Assembly: GCA_009809945.1 (NCBI GenBank) | Contig: WTPW01000068.1 | Coordinates: forward strand, 197,463-261,462 | Source: Gigaspora margarita | Lineage: Eukaryota > Glomeromycota > Glomeromycetes > Diversisporales > Gigasporaceae | DNA: 64,000 bases | Reading direction: 5' to 3' | In this document: one piece after another, positions 33,201-45,239 of the stretch | How the letters are laid out: each line of letters opens with the position of its first letter | Position numbering within the stretch: position 1 is the first letter of the stretch | Translations under genes and position numbers: made by a program | Notes under the pieces: model-generated | Seen by the model: the letters and a program-made list of their open reading frames with translations, nothing else | The model's database searches: none | Told to the model about the DNA's origin: nothing

Positions 33201-33625
33201 GTGTGGTAATTTCTCTAAACTGTAACTGACACCTTCCTCCAAAGGTAAAGCAATTGATGAAAGCTTTTGTATATCATTTTCATCCTCTACTATAACCATA
33301 TTTTGACTATTATTTTAAACTTTATATGGATTTATGTAAATTTATAACATTCCTTTAGACTATGTGACTATTGATAAAGCTAGACTAACGTCGAGCTAAT
33401 AGCAAAGACAAAAAAAGTAGAACAATTTCCATCTTTACAACTCCCTATGACCTCATACTTACTCAACCATCCGTTATTCCTTAAACAATACATCATACAT
33501 ACCTCACTCTTAAATACATTATCCTTGTCATCAAATACTTGAAACTTACCCATCGATCACCCTGCATTATGGGCCCAGGTCATTGTCTCGTGACAAAAGG
33601 ATGCCGTGACTTCGTTCATAGCATC
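30205..33625 (-). mobile_element. Fossil tyrosine-recombinase element (DIRS/Ngaro- or Crypton-like)
   Basis: A degraded mobile element read on the minus strand. It is flanked by direct repeats of about 255 bp (30205-30465 and 33365-33625) that differ at roughly one position in ten by eye. From its upstream end come a gag-like region with a CCHC zinc-knuckle start near 32100, a region typical of the segment before the recombinase core (31374-31724), and the C-terminal part of a tyrosine recombinase with its His-x-x-Arg box near 30760. No reverse transcriptase was recognised, so DIRS/Ngaro kin and Crypton kin cannot be separated. It is broken, with many breaks (well over five), and an M2 MITE sits near its upstream end. 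Its age is moderate to old, from the repeat divergence. Confidence 0.65.
32998..33151. mobile_element. MITE family M2, copy 2 (~154 bp)
   Basis: GGGCTGTGTTATTAATTATC on the left and GATTTTTGTCACTCCCCTAA on the right are inverted repeats, with TTATCAGAGGCCTACC next inward, as in the copy at 6664-6813. It is inserted between the upstream direct repeat and the coding relics of the tyrosine-recombinase element. Confidence 0.75.
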
Positions 33626-33934
33626 AACAAAATATGTATTGAACTTTATCACATGATTTATTTAAGGATGGCAAAAGTTTAAAACACAATATTAAAATCT
33701 GGGTGATTTATTATTAAAATTAAAATTATTATTAATTAAAATAAAGTACAGTATACAGATTTTATTATTAATAATAAATAAATAAAATTAAGCAATTCAA
33801 TTTTATTATTTAATAAATAAAATTGTATATTAAAAAAAATATTATTATTTATTATACATGTAATTTATTTAATTTTGATATTTTTAATTGTTAATATATT
33901 TATATAAAATTCTATTCATATTGTTATTTCAAAA
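33626..33934. other. AT-only spacer
   Basis: Runs of TTATTAATAATAAATAAATAAA with almost no G or C. No feature. Confidence 0.5.
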
Positions 33935-34520
33935 TTTATATGCAATTGGAGGGTGAAAGTGGTTATGCTTCAAGAACAATAGAAAATTTAAAAAAGATCA
34001 TTCTGATCCTACATCTTATTTTTTGTTATTTNNNNNNNNNNNNNNNNNNNNNNNNNNNNNNNNNNNNNNNNNNNNNNNNNNNNNNNNNNNNNNNNNNNNN
34101 NNNNNNNNNNNNNNNNNNNNNNNNNNNNNNNNNNNNNNNNNNNNNNNNNNNNNNNNNNNNNNNNNNNNNNNNNNNNNNNNNNNNNNNNNNNNNNNNNNNN
34201 NNNNNNNNNNNNNNNNNNNNNNNNNNNNNNNNNNNNNNNNNNNNNNNNNNNNNNNNNNNNNNNNNNNNNNNNNNNNNNNNNNNNNNNNNNNNNNNNNNNN
34301 NNNNNNNNNNNNNNNNNNNNNNNNNNNNNNNNNNNNNNNNNTTCAAGAACAATAAAGAACAATAGAAAATTTTAAATTGAATTCAAAAAAGATCATTCTG
34401 ATCCTACATAAATTATATATACTCTTATTTTTTGTTATTCAAGAATCAAATGCCATTGGAGCATAAAAGTGTTTATGCTTCAAGAACAATAAAAAATTTT
34501 AAATCAAATTCAAAAAAGAT
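33935..34520. repeat. Tandem ~120-150 bp repeat spanning a gap
   Basis: The phrases CATTGGAG, GTTTATGCTTCAAGAACAAT, AAAAAAGATCATTCTGATCC and TTATTTTTTGTTATT recur at 33940-34031, 34342-34440 and 34441-34520. The gap at 34032-34341 (310 N) therefore very probably holds further copies. Confidence 0.75.
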
Positions 34521-35207
34521 TTCTAATCAATTTACTAATTTGAACACATGCGAAAGAAGAAAAAAGAAAATAAAATAAAAGTACATGAAAACTAATGTTT
34601 AAATCGACCTTGGTTACTAATTAAATATGACAAGAGCGAATTTTACATATAATAAGGACTAATCTATTGCTATATTTTCTTCCACTAAAGCTGTAACCTT
34701 GAACTTCTATCTTTATACACTTTGTTTACAAAATTGAATTTCCTTTTTGGTTTGTATTACCATGCAAATAAGTTAAATCAAAAAATGGGCAATGTCATTT
34801 TTTTTATTAAAAATAGAAATTATATTGGTTAATCAAGTAAAATTTAGGTTCACAGACAAATAGTCGCCAGCCCATTGCCAAATGTGTACCAGGATGACCA
34901 GAAAAAAAGTCACCTTATTTTTTTTCAACTTTATTTTTCCTGTGGTATAATACTTTGGATTTTGATATTCTAGAAATATAACTCTAGTTGATTCCTTATT
35001 AATCATTTGATTTGTTTTTTGTGATATTGTTCTGTAGTCCTGGTCATAAAAACAGTTTACTATACTTTATCACTTTTTTATAACAAATATAAAATTCAAA
35101 GTTTTATATAGAGGTTCATGTATATTTTTTTTTAATATGATGTCTTTTTTATTTTTTGGTTCCTGTTTTATTAATTTCTTTATATGGTTAGCATTTATAG
35201 TGTAAAT
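34521..35207. other. Gene-free spacer
   Basis: AT-rich sequence in which no frame, RNA gene or repeat was recognised. Confidence 0.4.
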
Positions 35208-36159
35208 TAGAGTTCTCAATGGGCTGGGTCAGGTTGGGTTTATCTAAACCCAAGCCTGGTCTATTGAATTATAAACCCAATTCAAGCCCGGCCCAATTCA
35301 TTATGGGCTTAAAATATAAGCCCAAACCCGGCCCAAGCTTAGCTCAGCCCAACTCAAGCCCAGCCCAACCAAGCCCAGCCCAACCCAAGCTCAGCCCAAC
35401 CAAAACCTGCCCAACTCAAGCCCAGCCTGGCCCAACCCAAGTCCAGTTCAACCCAAGTCTGTCTAACCCAAGCCGGTCAATTCATAATTTGCAAATAGTA
35501 TTATAGTCAACTAATTAATTAATTAGTTAGTTAATTAATTGATTAATTGACTAATTAATTAGTTAGTATATCAAAATGGCTTAGATATAAATAATTGCAT
35601 AGCTACTAATTAAAGTATAATTCTATATGAAACAACTAGTTAATGATATCAACTAATTGACCAACTAATTGGTTAATTAATTAATTGATTAATTATTGCC
35701 AATTGATTAATTGTCTAATAAAATTATTCTTGATTAGTTGGCAACTTAGCAACTAATCAATTTTCAATTTGGAATACTAAGATAATTATATTCTATTAAA
35801 ATGTTAAATAATATATTCTTGAATCTATTATGCTATATTATACTAAAATTACAAACTTTACCAAATTAACTAGGATCAATTTTTAATCAATAGGAGCTAT
35901 ATATTTTTAATGGGTATTACTGGATTTTATCAGACCTCTTTATAATACCTGGGCCCGGCCCATTATTTTACACCCAACCCAAGCCCGGCCCAATTAATTA
36001 CGGGCTTAAAAATTTGGGCCCAGGCCCGGTCCATTATTTTACAAGCCCAACCCAAGCCCGGCCCAATTAGTCACGGGCCTAAAATTTGGGCCCAGGCTCA
36101 GCCCAGGCCCGGCCCAACCCACAAATTGTCAGGTTTGGCCCAGCTCATTGCAAACCCTA
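35208..36159. mobile_element. hAT-type MITE family H2, GC-rich ends, 952 bp
   Basis: Left end TAGAGTTCTCAATGGGCTGG; right end complementary to TAGGGTTTGCAATGAGCTGG. Both ends carry arrays of GGCCCGGCCC/AACCCAAGCCC (35215-35480 and 35945-36140), while the middle is AATTAATTAGTTAG-rich. The flanks GTGTAAAT and GCGTGAAT agree at six of eight. The sister copy in opposite orientation is 52217-53152. The GC arrays in ~25 percent GC surroundings are the most extreme compositional islands in the window. Confidence 0.85.
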
Positions 36160-37400
36160 GCGTGAATGAATAACTGGCGCACTTAAAAATTTAATATAAA
36201 ACCAGATTTTTTATAGCGTAAAAAAAACATTATATCATCTGATGAAAATAGTGCATGCAAATCTTCAACTATCAGAAATTGACAAGAAACATTAACAGGT
36301 CAATTTTCCTTTTTCCTATTAATATATATAAAATGGTTGGTAGCATAGTCTAGTATATTATAAGCACCATCTTGTTTAAAAAGAAAATATTGAAATAAAA
36401 TCCTATTACTTAATTGTGGTCTATCGTTATTGATTGATGAAAAATTATTTTTAGATTTTAAAAAATTTTGATGAAAAGCAAAAAAAAAAAAATTTAACTT
36501 CCAGATATGGATTAACCGCCACAAACTTATATATTCGTCAGCTAAAAAAGCAACCCATTTTAAAATTAAACATAATCGGCAAACTACTAAAATAAATTTG
36601 TTTGCTAACAAAAGAACTGAACCCACCTCGAAACCAATGTGTTTTAGCTAGTACAATAGACCCTCTCAAGATCGGTAATGAATGGTGGTTTTGAAAGGTT
36701 ATCTGATTTGAGAATTATTATGTGATTGGTCATTATAAACGGATCAATCAAAATTATATATTTTTTTAAATTGAATTGGGCTCAAATGAGCCAAAGTTTT
36801 GCTAATTTGAACCCCGGAATGGATTCAAATGAACCAAGATGGACTCATTTGAAACAAATTCAGGTTCAAATAAACCTGGTATGGATCGATCGTTTGTACC
36901 CGAATTGGGTGCAAATAAACCCGGAATGGTTCATTTGAACCTGAGTTTTGTCAAAATGAAATAAAATCTTATTTAGAAATCAATATTAGGTGAATCAATT
37001 TTGACTGATTTAGCAGATAATGTAGGGGATCGTAATGATCAGAATTGATTATGTGCATTCACAAGTAGCTTATGCAATTCTTAAACAATAGGAATTATTA
37101 TTTCTTCAATGAATGGATAATAAAATAAAATTACAAGACGAATTATTCTGACTGGATTATTTTTGGACTTAAAATCGGGATTATATAAACAGTTAGTTCA
37201 AAAAATATTGAAATAAAAAAATCACACGATAAATTTAGTAGATCATTCTTATGCACGGATCCATTTTCAATTGATAATTGACTAACCAGAATAATATGGA
37301 TCCAAATAGATGAATCATTCGCTTCAAAAAAATTTATTGCCGCCTGACCGATTACGATTAGTAACATGCCTCCTTTTTCGGGGCTCTCCATTTAGTTCTA
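36160..37400. other. Gene-free stretch with TTCAAATGAACC repeats
   Basis: At 36770-36955 a unit of about 25-30 bp (TCAAATGAACC, ATTTGAACCTGG, AAATAAACCCGGAATGG) recurs seven or so times in both orientations. Minus-strand frames at 36300-36626 and 37143-37391 are hydrophobic and not recognised. They may be worn fragments of proteins but nothing supports a family. Confidence 0.4.
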
Positions 37401-39485
37401 CGGTGGCTGTAAAGTTGACGATATAGAAAATATTGACAGCATAAACTTCAAACAATTTTAAAGACTATTGAGGTGTTGAGTCTATTAATAAAATTCTATT
37501 AACAATATCGTTATATACTGTATAATTTAGAAAGTAGCGATAAAATTAAACATGTATACAGTAGTACAGTATTTTAAAATTAATTAATAATTTGGTTTGG
37601 TCACTTATTTCTATATAAAATTTGGTTCGGATACAATGTATAATAAAGCGCACTTTTTGGGATGTCATCTGTTAAAAAATGCCCTATACAATTTTACTAA
37701 TTTTGTAATCGTATTTATGCAAAAGGCAAATATCAGATATCGATTGTTATTTTTTAGAACAATCCAATAATCGTTTAATCTATTTATTTATTTTATTAAA
37801 TAAACAGTTAAAATCAGATTAATAGATAGATTATGCAAGAAGTACAGGAATATGCATTATTTTTTTTTTGATCAAATGTTGATAATGCTGTAATGATAAT
37901 GTTTAACTGTTATCATGTGATAACGGTTATGCGATAAAAATTGCTGTTATTATAACGGTTACCATTATCATAACGGTTAACGGTTACTGTAATTATAATA
38001 AACCATAACAATAAATTAATAATTATAATAATTAGTAAGCTCAACCGTAATTAATGTGAGTTACGTACCGGTAATTAATTAATTCGGGACAAACCCTCCC
38101 CCCAAAAAAAATGAAATCGAAGTCTTTTTACAGTAACTTAAAAAAAAGTTTACCTAAAAAAAAAAATACCTTTGTGTTCTAGTAAAAAAATTTCTTGCAA
38201 ATTTTACCGTATATCCTACTTTATCGCAGGATTAATCCCAATCTTAACATCGTTCTAATATTCTAATGGCAAAATAAAAGATTTGCTATTGACACGTGAC
38301 CTTTATCTAAATGTCTAGGAACTTATTCCTTTACACTTAAAACGATGCGTGAAGTAAATATTGAACAAATCTATATTCTTAAACTTCCACCACCAACTTA
38401 GAAACTTCACATTATTCTTGTGGGTCAAGTCTTAGTCACATTTTTGTTACAACCCGTACGTTAATGACAATATGGTGTGGCATAGTCATGTGCCATAAAA
38501 ATTTTATGGGTGATCTACTAGTATATACTGTACAATGGAAATAAACTATGAGCAACATAGCAGCATTAAGATTAAAATTTTAGCAAAGTTACAAAATATT
38601 CACCATCAAAGGATGTAGCATAAAAGTAGCAATAATAAAAAATAAAGAACATGTAGAAGAAAAATTGTAAAGAAAAGTTATTACACATACGTAAATGTTT
38701 GCCACCAGGAGAAAACTGTGTTTCTAACATTACCCGGTGTAACACTTGTCTAATGCATTTTAAATAGGGATGAGATCGAAATTGATATAGGAATTCAATT
38801 TTTTAAAACCGAATTTTTTCGTTTTCGACAATAAACGAAAAAATAATTAGAAATGAATAAAGGTTTCATTTGAACCTTGCCAAAAAATAGGAATTGAAAT
38901 TTAATTCAATTTTTTAAAACCAAATTTTTCGTCTTCGACAATTAGAAATAAATAAAGGTTTCGTTTGAACGAAAATGTATCGTGCCAAATTGACTTACGA
39001 TATTTAGTCTTATTGTAATATATTTTAATCACTGATTTTATTAAATTACGTATCTGATTCTTATTCCCGAAATCAATAACTTACCGAAATTAATTGCCGA
39101 GTAAATAATTCAATCGAATGAGCACTCTTCTGAATTTAATTTGCGAGTCACGAGTTTATACGAGTCCAGTCACTACTCTGGTTTTAGAAAATATTGTGCA
39201 CAATAGTTTTTTAAATAAATTTTAGTATTATGCTTATATATATATTATATCAAAATTGACAGCATTTTTTAGTAAATGGTTTCATAGACAAAACCGGTTC
39301 TTTACATGTTAATAATAATAATAAAAAATAAAAATTTTGACCGATAATTTATCATATTTATCAATTTGATGACAGAATTATAGAGTATAAAATCCTGTTT
39401 TTTTTTTTTTACATTTAAAGTAGAATCCCCCTGATTGCTTCAATTTATTGAATTTTTTATCATTAAAAAAAATAAAATTTCTTTA
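37401..39485. other. Gene-free stretch with local repeats
   Basis: At 37880-38005 GTTATCATGTGATAACGGTT-type phrases repeat and pair with each other. At 38790-38990 a ~105-bp block (AATTCAATTTTTTAAAACC, TTTTCG, AATAAAGGTTTC, TTTGAAC) is duplicated in tandem. No gene was recognised. Confidence 0.5.
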
Positions 39486-41350
39486 TACCTTTCAAAATAC
39501 CGTTTTCCTTAGGGTACTTACCCTTAGTAGTGAAAGATTTCGATGACCATTGGATTATTGAATTTCTTACTCTTTATGGATACTGCGTCCAAAAATCTTC
39601 TTTTATAGTGCTAGAATCTTCAAAATTCATCATCGTTACCCCGAAAATCGTACGCGACATAATCCGATATAAAGAATTACTCCTTCCTTTAAATTGTCAA
39701 TCTTTGACTGAAAGGAATGATTACATAATCCTCCTTTTAAGATTTGTTCTTCGTGATAATGCTTTCACGAAATTGTTTGGTGTACCTCTAGTGCCAGTGA
39801 ATTGCATCTATTTTTCCGCTTTCGGTATTCAACATTATTATTTGGCTCTTCCTTCAGATTTACAATTCTTTCCAACCATTGGTTTCGATGTCTTGATTAC
39901 CGAAGAATTACCTGATGATATTAAATCCATTTTTGAATCTGATAACTTTCAATCTGCAAACAAGATTAAAAAATTGGATCTTGACAGTTTTAATTGCCTT
40001 TTTCGTCATGAACTTTCTCATGCTCCAATTCGTAATTGGGATCCTGATACAACTACCACTTTTCTAAATAGACGTTGGCTTGAAAATCTTTGGAAAAGAA
40101 TTTCTCAATTTGTTACTCAAGATTTAAAATTACTCAGAAATTATCCCCTCATTCCTATTATTACTACTACTACTAATAATTATTATCATATTTATGATCT
40201 TATCCCGATAAAAAATGAACTTCCTATATTGAGATTTCCCAAAAGAAAAGATGGTATAATGAATGTCTTGAAAAAACTTGGTGTTCTTTTCACTGAAGAA
40301 TTTCGTATAGATACTATGAAAAAATTTATTTGGGATTGGAATCTTTTAATGATTATTAAAGCTATAGAAAAATCTCGTTATATCAATAAAACTAGCATGA
40401 ATTCTTTATTTCAACCTATATGTAATAAAGAAAAAGATCAACTTCGTGAATATATTGTCACAAATTTGAGCGAGATATATCAGAAAGGTTTGATTTATTT
40501 ATTTATTTTATTTTTTTCTTAACTGTTATCATTATACTAAAGACTTTATTTTTTTTTGTCTAGACCAATTTATCGACGAAAATATTAAGGATATTTTATG
40601 TCAATTACCTATTTGGCCTACTTATTCCGCTGATGGTAGTTACATAGCGGCTTATTGCGGTTGGCTGGTTCCGCATGGTCTTCCTTATTTCCAAGCTAAT
40701 TTATTAAGTTCAAAAACTAATCATATTAATTATAAGAAACCTGATGAAAAAAATTTATTGAAAATATTAAATGTTGTTGAATCCAATTATACTCAATATC
40801 TATTTTCTATTTTCAAAAATCTTGACTTTGTTCGACCTGATGATCCTGATTATTTGGAATTTATAAAAGAATTCTTACGCCTTCCTACTCTTTTACATCC
40901 AAGCTGGTTATGTGAATATCGTTTCATTCCTAATAATACAAAAACGGAATTGAGATTTGCTAGAGAACTTTATGATGATAGAATTCTTCTGTTCACTACT
41001 GTATTTGCTGGTTCTGATGTACTTATTGCTCCTAAACTTCGTTGTGGTTGGTTATCTAATGTCCTTGTTAGTTTGGGCTTTAATGATAAAGTAGATGATG
41101 AAATTTTCATTCGATTGGCTTTTGAAATTGAGAACTTATATAATTTACCTTCTCCTCTGATTTATTCTATCATGCTCGAATATTAGTTCATCATTTTTAT
41201 TACTTGTAATAGATGGGATATTCTCAAATCAATTAATTTTATTCCATCAAAACCTGTGAATGATCCTTATCTTGAAACTGCAAAATTCAAGACTCCTAAT
41301 CTTTGTTCTTTTAATTCTCTTCATTTACTTAAACATATGAAATTATGTTG
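39486..41350 (+). pseudogene. Sacsin-like protein fragment, two exons, truncated at both ends
   Basis: Exon 1 (about 39486-40487) reads LPLVVKDFDDHWIIEFLTLY, then LLLPLNCQSLTERNDYIILL, FGVPLVPVNC and NWDPDTTTTFLNRRWLENLW. A 76-bp GT..AG intron (40488-40563) leads in phase to exon 2: QFIDENIKDILCQLPIWPTY, RFIPNNTKTELRFARELYDD and, beyond a stop at 41184, FIPSKPVNDPYLETAKFKTP and LCWTQCAFP. The order matches the segment of sacsin-like (HSP90-ATPase repeat) chaperone proteins between repeat modules: 'LPLIPL', the 'LPIWPT..' block, the 'RFIP' block and 'W(S/T)Q'. No start codon precedes the first block, the 3' end dissolves into a TA microsatellite at 41370, and the reading is broken near 41184. 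Coding sense over 1.7 kb is otherwise excellent, so it died recently. The assignment rests on remembered motif order, not on a search. Confidence 0.72.
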
Positions 41351-42440
41351 GACTCAATGCGCTTTCCCTACATATATATATATATATTTATTATGCAAAT
41401 TCATCAAATTTTATTATCACTATAAAATTTTAAACTTTTATAGCTTTTTTAAAATAAAATAAACTAAAAAAAAGTTTTTGCAAATTTAATAGCTTTTTGA
41501 TTAAACTATCAAATCTATGAACCAAATTTTTAATATCTTTTATTTTAAAAAGTTTATATTAATTTAAAGTTATATATAGTTTGCAAATTTGGTGCTTATA
41601 TATAAAAAAACATAACAAAATTTAAATTATTAACAAAATTTTAAATTTATTAATACAATTTAAATTTATATTAAAATTTTCTGCATTTTTATTGGTCAAT
41701 TATGTTATACTGCAACTAACAAATTGGCGCCTATATATAAAAAGTTGTTGGCTTTAGATGGTACTAACTGTATTAAAAATTTCAATAAAAGTAACAAAAT
41801 ATATAATCACATCAGTAATAAATAACTATACTATTTTGAATAAAATTTTTACTACAATACCGGACAAAACACATTCTACATTTATTAATAAAAACTTTAA
41901 AGTGTTATAACTTTTTAAAACAAGTTAAATCATAAAACCCTTTGACAAATTGATAGATTTTTAAATAAACTACATTTCTGTTAGAGAATTTTTTTTTATT
42001 CTTTGTTTTGAAAAAGTTATAAGGGATTAAAGTTTATATGAGTTCAACCAATCTAAATTAATTACACAAAAAGTAGTCTGGTTATATAAGTACTAGAATC
42101 TGTATTGGCCAGGTCGAGTTAGGTTTTACTAGATCTGATTATTTTGTAAACCCGGCCCAAACTTGCTTAAATTTATTATTGAGTTTGAAAATTTGAACCC
42201 AAACCTGGCCCGATATTGCTCAACCCTGGCCTGATTTTAAAATTTACTATAGTTTACAAGAGTTTAAGAGCATATTAGTGTTAAAGTGGCTTCGACTTAT
42301 TTGTGTAGGTAATACAAAATACTTGAGAGGAAATAGCCAATCAGAAATAAAGTGTATCAATGTGTTGGGTGTAGTTAAAATCTAAAATTGTTAGGGTTAG
42401 CATAATCTCTTTCTCGAAAGATGATATATATATATTATTC
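41351..42440. other. Gene-free stretch with an H2 remnant
   Basis: AT-rich, with a TA microsatellite at 41370-41390. At 42105-42240, phrases such as AAACCCGGCCCAAAC and AACCTGGCCCGA look like a decayed end of the GC-rich H2 MITE family. No gene. Confidence 0.45.
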
Positions 42441-43930
42441 ATTTTTTTTTTTCTATAATAGGTTTTAAAAATTTTTTAGTGGTTGAAGACTCTATTTGGT
42501 CTGTTAGTAGTTTTTAAAATTATTAGATTAGGATGAAGATTATATTAGGTTAGTTTTAAGATTCTTATACAATATTTTAGCAAAATATTTTTAAATTATC
42601 ATAGCTAATAAAAAATTTTATTTATTGTTATTTAAAAATATTTTAGTTGGGAGAAAAGTCATATACCTGCCTATGTGTTGAGAGTTTTTGTATTTTTTTT
42701 AAAAAAAGGTAAAGTTACTGGTTTTTGGTTTTTTTTTTTGTTGAGTTATAAAATGAATTTGGATAAGTTTTTTGAATTTATGATGTGAATTTCTAATAGG
42801 TGATGTTAGTAGTTGTTTTTAAAGTATGGAATTATAATTTTTGTATGTAGATAATTTTTTTAAGTTTTTTTGAATATGATTATTAGAATTATTTGGTTTT
42901 TTTGAAAAAATTATTTTACGCATAAAGTTGTGAATTTTGGTAATAAAATGTTTTATTTCTGGGCGAAGTTTAATAATTAATTAAGTTTTGGCAAATGCTA
43001 TTTTAAAGTTGTTTAAATAAAGGTGCTTACATTACTGTAGCTATAGAATGAAACAAATTTTTTTTTGTTTTTAAAATCGATTTGAATGCTTATTTGTTTA
43101 GTTAATTTGTAGCTATAATTATAAAACAATTGGAGAGGAGAAAGTATATCGATTTACAAGAAAGAATAGGCACCATTGTATATTATATAATGATAGATTG
43201 TGATATTGAAGGTAATTATTATACGTTTTTTTTTTAATAGCATTAAGAGGGAATATTTAAGGGTTTCAGGTGTTTTACTGAAAAACAAAAAATTCAGTAG
43301 TATCGTTGTTGTATATTGGTGCAGTATGTTGTTGGATATAGGTATAGCATTATCATAAGCGAATTTTTAAATAATAATATTGAGAAAGTTTATATATACA
43401 TTTTAGTAGTTAATGTTAGTATTAATTGGAAGTTACTGAAGTTAAATATCTGGATTTATTAGTTATTTTTATGACAAGAGTAAGATATGGGTTAACAAAG
43501 ATTATGTTAAATAATGATGTGGTGGCAGTTTTGTTTTATATGTTTACTGCAATAAAAGTTCAGTTTATATTTGATTTAATTTTTTTATATTTGAAATTTT
43601 ATACGTTTGTATTGTAGGTTTAATATAAGAATTAAATAGGTTGGGGTATAAAATTGATAAATTTTTTGAGGAAAATGAGTTTTAGAAGATCGAGTTATTT
43701 TAAATTTTATTAAAGGGTCAAGTTCTAATAGTATGAAAGTAGTGGTAAATCTTTAGATTCTGTAAAAATGAATAATATTTTTATATTGTGATAAAAAATC
43801 AAATAATTATTAGAAATTTAGTGTAGACAAATTTGCAATAATTAAAATTTTTATTTATCTAATTGGTAAATCTTAGTATAAAATCACAAAATACGCATAT
43901 GGATTATGCACACCTTTATATAATTGGGTT
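42441..43930. other. Strongly C-depleted plus strand, no gene
   Basis: For about 1.4 kb the plus strand contains very few C residues while G remains common (phrases like GTTTTTAAAGTATGGAATTA, GGTTGGGGTATAAAATTGAT). The opposite strand is correspondingly poor in G. A 63-codon frame at 43426-43617 is the longest and is unconvincing. The boundary with normal AT-rich sequence is near 42440; the right boundary coincides roughly with the MITE at 43931. Confidence 0.6.
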
Positions 43931-44254
43931 TAGGGTTCCAACCTTTCACCTGAATAACCATTTAACCGGTGACCTGACCTGAAAAATTACTAACTGGGTC
44001 ATACTTTAATAAGACCGGTTTAATTTCAATATGCGAGTAACTGGTTGTTAAACGGGTAAATACGGATATACAGTTGATTCAGGTATCCGGTTTATAGATA
44101 ATTGATGATTTAGGTTAGCGATAGTGATTATGCATAAGATAATGCATAGTGCATAGGATCTATTATCAATCATTGAAAAAGCATAAATTTTTTTAAAACT
44201 TGTATTATTTTCTTGCGCTCTGCATTTTATCTTAAACGTTATTATACAAACCTG

Positions 44255-44455
44255 TTGTCCACTAGCAGCTGCCAATATTCACATTAGCCATTGTTTACCA
44301 GCTATCATTGATCACAAGTTATTACCCAACAAGTTGTCGTCCACGAGCTATATCTACAAGTTGTCACCCGCAAGCTAAGTTGTTGCCCACAACTATGCCT
44401 ACAACTGTCACCTACTCACAAGTTGTTGCCCACAAATTGTCACCTGCAAAAAAAA
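44255..44455. repeat. ACAAGTTGTTGCCC degenerate array
   Basis: About nine imperfect copies of a 15-25 bp unit (CACAAGTTGTTGCCCAC, CTACAAGTTGTCACC) inside the H3 MITE. The motif ACAAGTTGT is itself palindrome-like. Short open frames across it are not genes. Confidence 0.6.
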
Positions 44456-44823
44456 AAACACGTCAAGCGTGTAATAACAGAGGTCTAAAATTACAGGTAT
44501 AGTATAATAATTTTAAATTATCAAGATATTTTTAGAAATTGTAATTATAGCATTAAAGNAAATATTTCTTTAAAAGNTCGACTTAATAAAATTATCNNTT
44601 TNACTTAAATTTATTGAGTTTTGCGAAGTGTATCCCTCTGATGATTAATTAATTTTATCAAATGATTGTAATGGCGATTGCGATTGTGCAAACTAATTTA
44701 TCATAAATCTGAGTCTTGCATTGGCTAGGAGTTAGAAATAATTATTGTAAAAAAAATTTAATTATTATAGGGGGTCTCACAATTTTGTTAATAACTTCGA
44801 ATTAAATAAATCTTGCAATCAGT

Positions 44824-44981
44824 TAGGGCCGTGACGGATATTACGTAATATCATTTTATCAGAGAGCTACCCCCCTCCCCCCACATAAGACCAATTAGCC
44901 AATCAAATTGTATAATTCGTCTTATGTAAAAATTTTTTGATCCCCCCCTAGGATATTACGTAATATCTGTCACTGCCCTTA
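44824..44981. mobile_element. MITE family M2, copy 3 (~158 bp)
   Basis: TAGGGCCGTGACGGATATTA on the left and the complementary ..ATATCTGTCACTGCCCTTA on the right; the perfect palindrome GATATTACGTAATATC occurs in both arms. TTTATCAGAGAGCTACCCCC inside matches the other M2 copies. It is nested in the H3 MITE and hence younger than it. Confidence 0.8.
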
Positions 44982-45239
44982 AACAGGTATCCGTATAGTT
45001 TAATCGGGCAACCATGTCATCTGATATAATCAGGTAACCGTGTTATTTGGTCTAATCAGGTAGCTGTGTTATCTAGTTTAATCGGATAACCAGTTTTGAT
45101 TTCAGGTTTCCGGTTAATAAAAAGTGTTAACCCAACGGGTCACGGGTTTGAATTTCCAATTCGGATTGGAACCCTAATTGGGATTAGTCAATCTAGATTA
45201 GATCATTTAGATTATCAAATAAAAAGTGCATATATAAGT

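Larger units (their letters stand above)
43931..45176. mobile_element. hAT-type MITE family H3, 1.25 kb
   Basis: Termini TAGGGTTCCAACC and the complement of GGATTGGAACCCTA. The flanks ATTGGGTT and ATTGGGAT match at seven of eight. Subterminal arrays of GGTATCCGGTT/AATCGGATAACC units lie on both sides (43985-44095 and 44985-45110). Inside are an M2 MITE (44824-44981) and a degenerate CACAAGTTGTTGCCCA array (44255-44455). Ambiguous bases at 44559-44602. No gene. Confidence 0.85.

Noticed and set aside
35219-35506. Proline/lysine-rich repeat protein (and its match at 52854-53174)
   Set aside because: It is a translation of the GGCCCGGCCC arrays in the H2 MITE ends; two copies occur only because the MITE has two copies.
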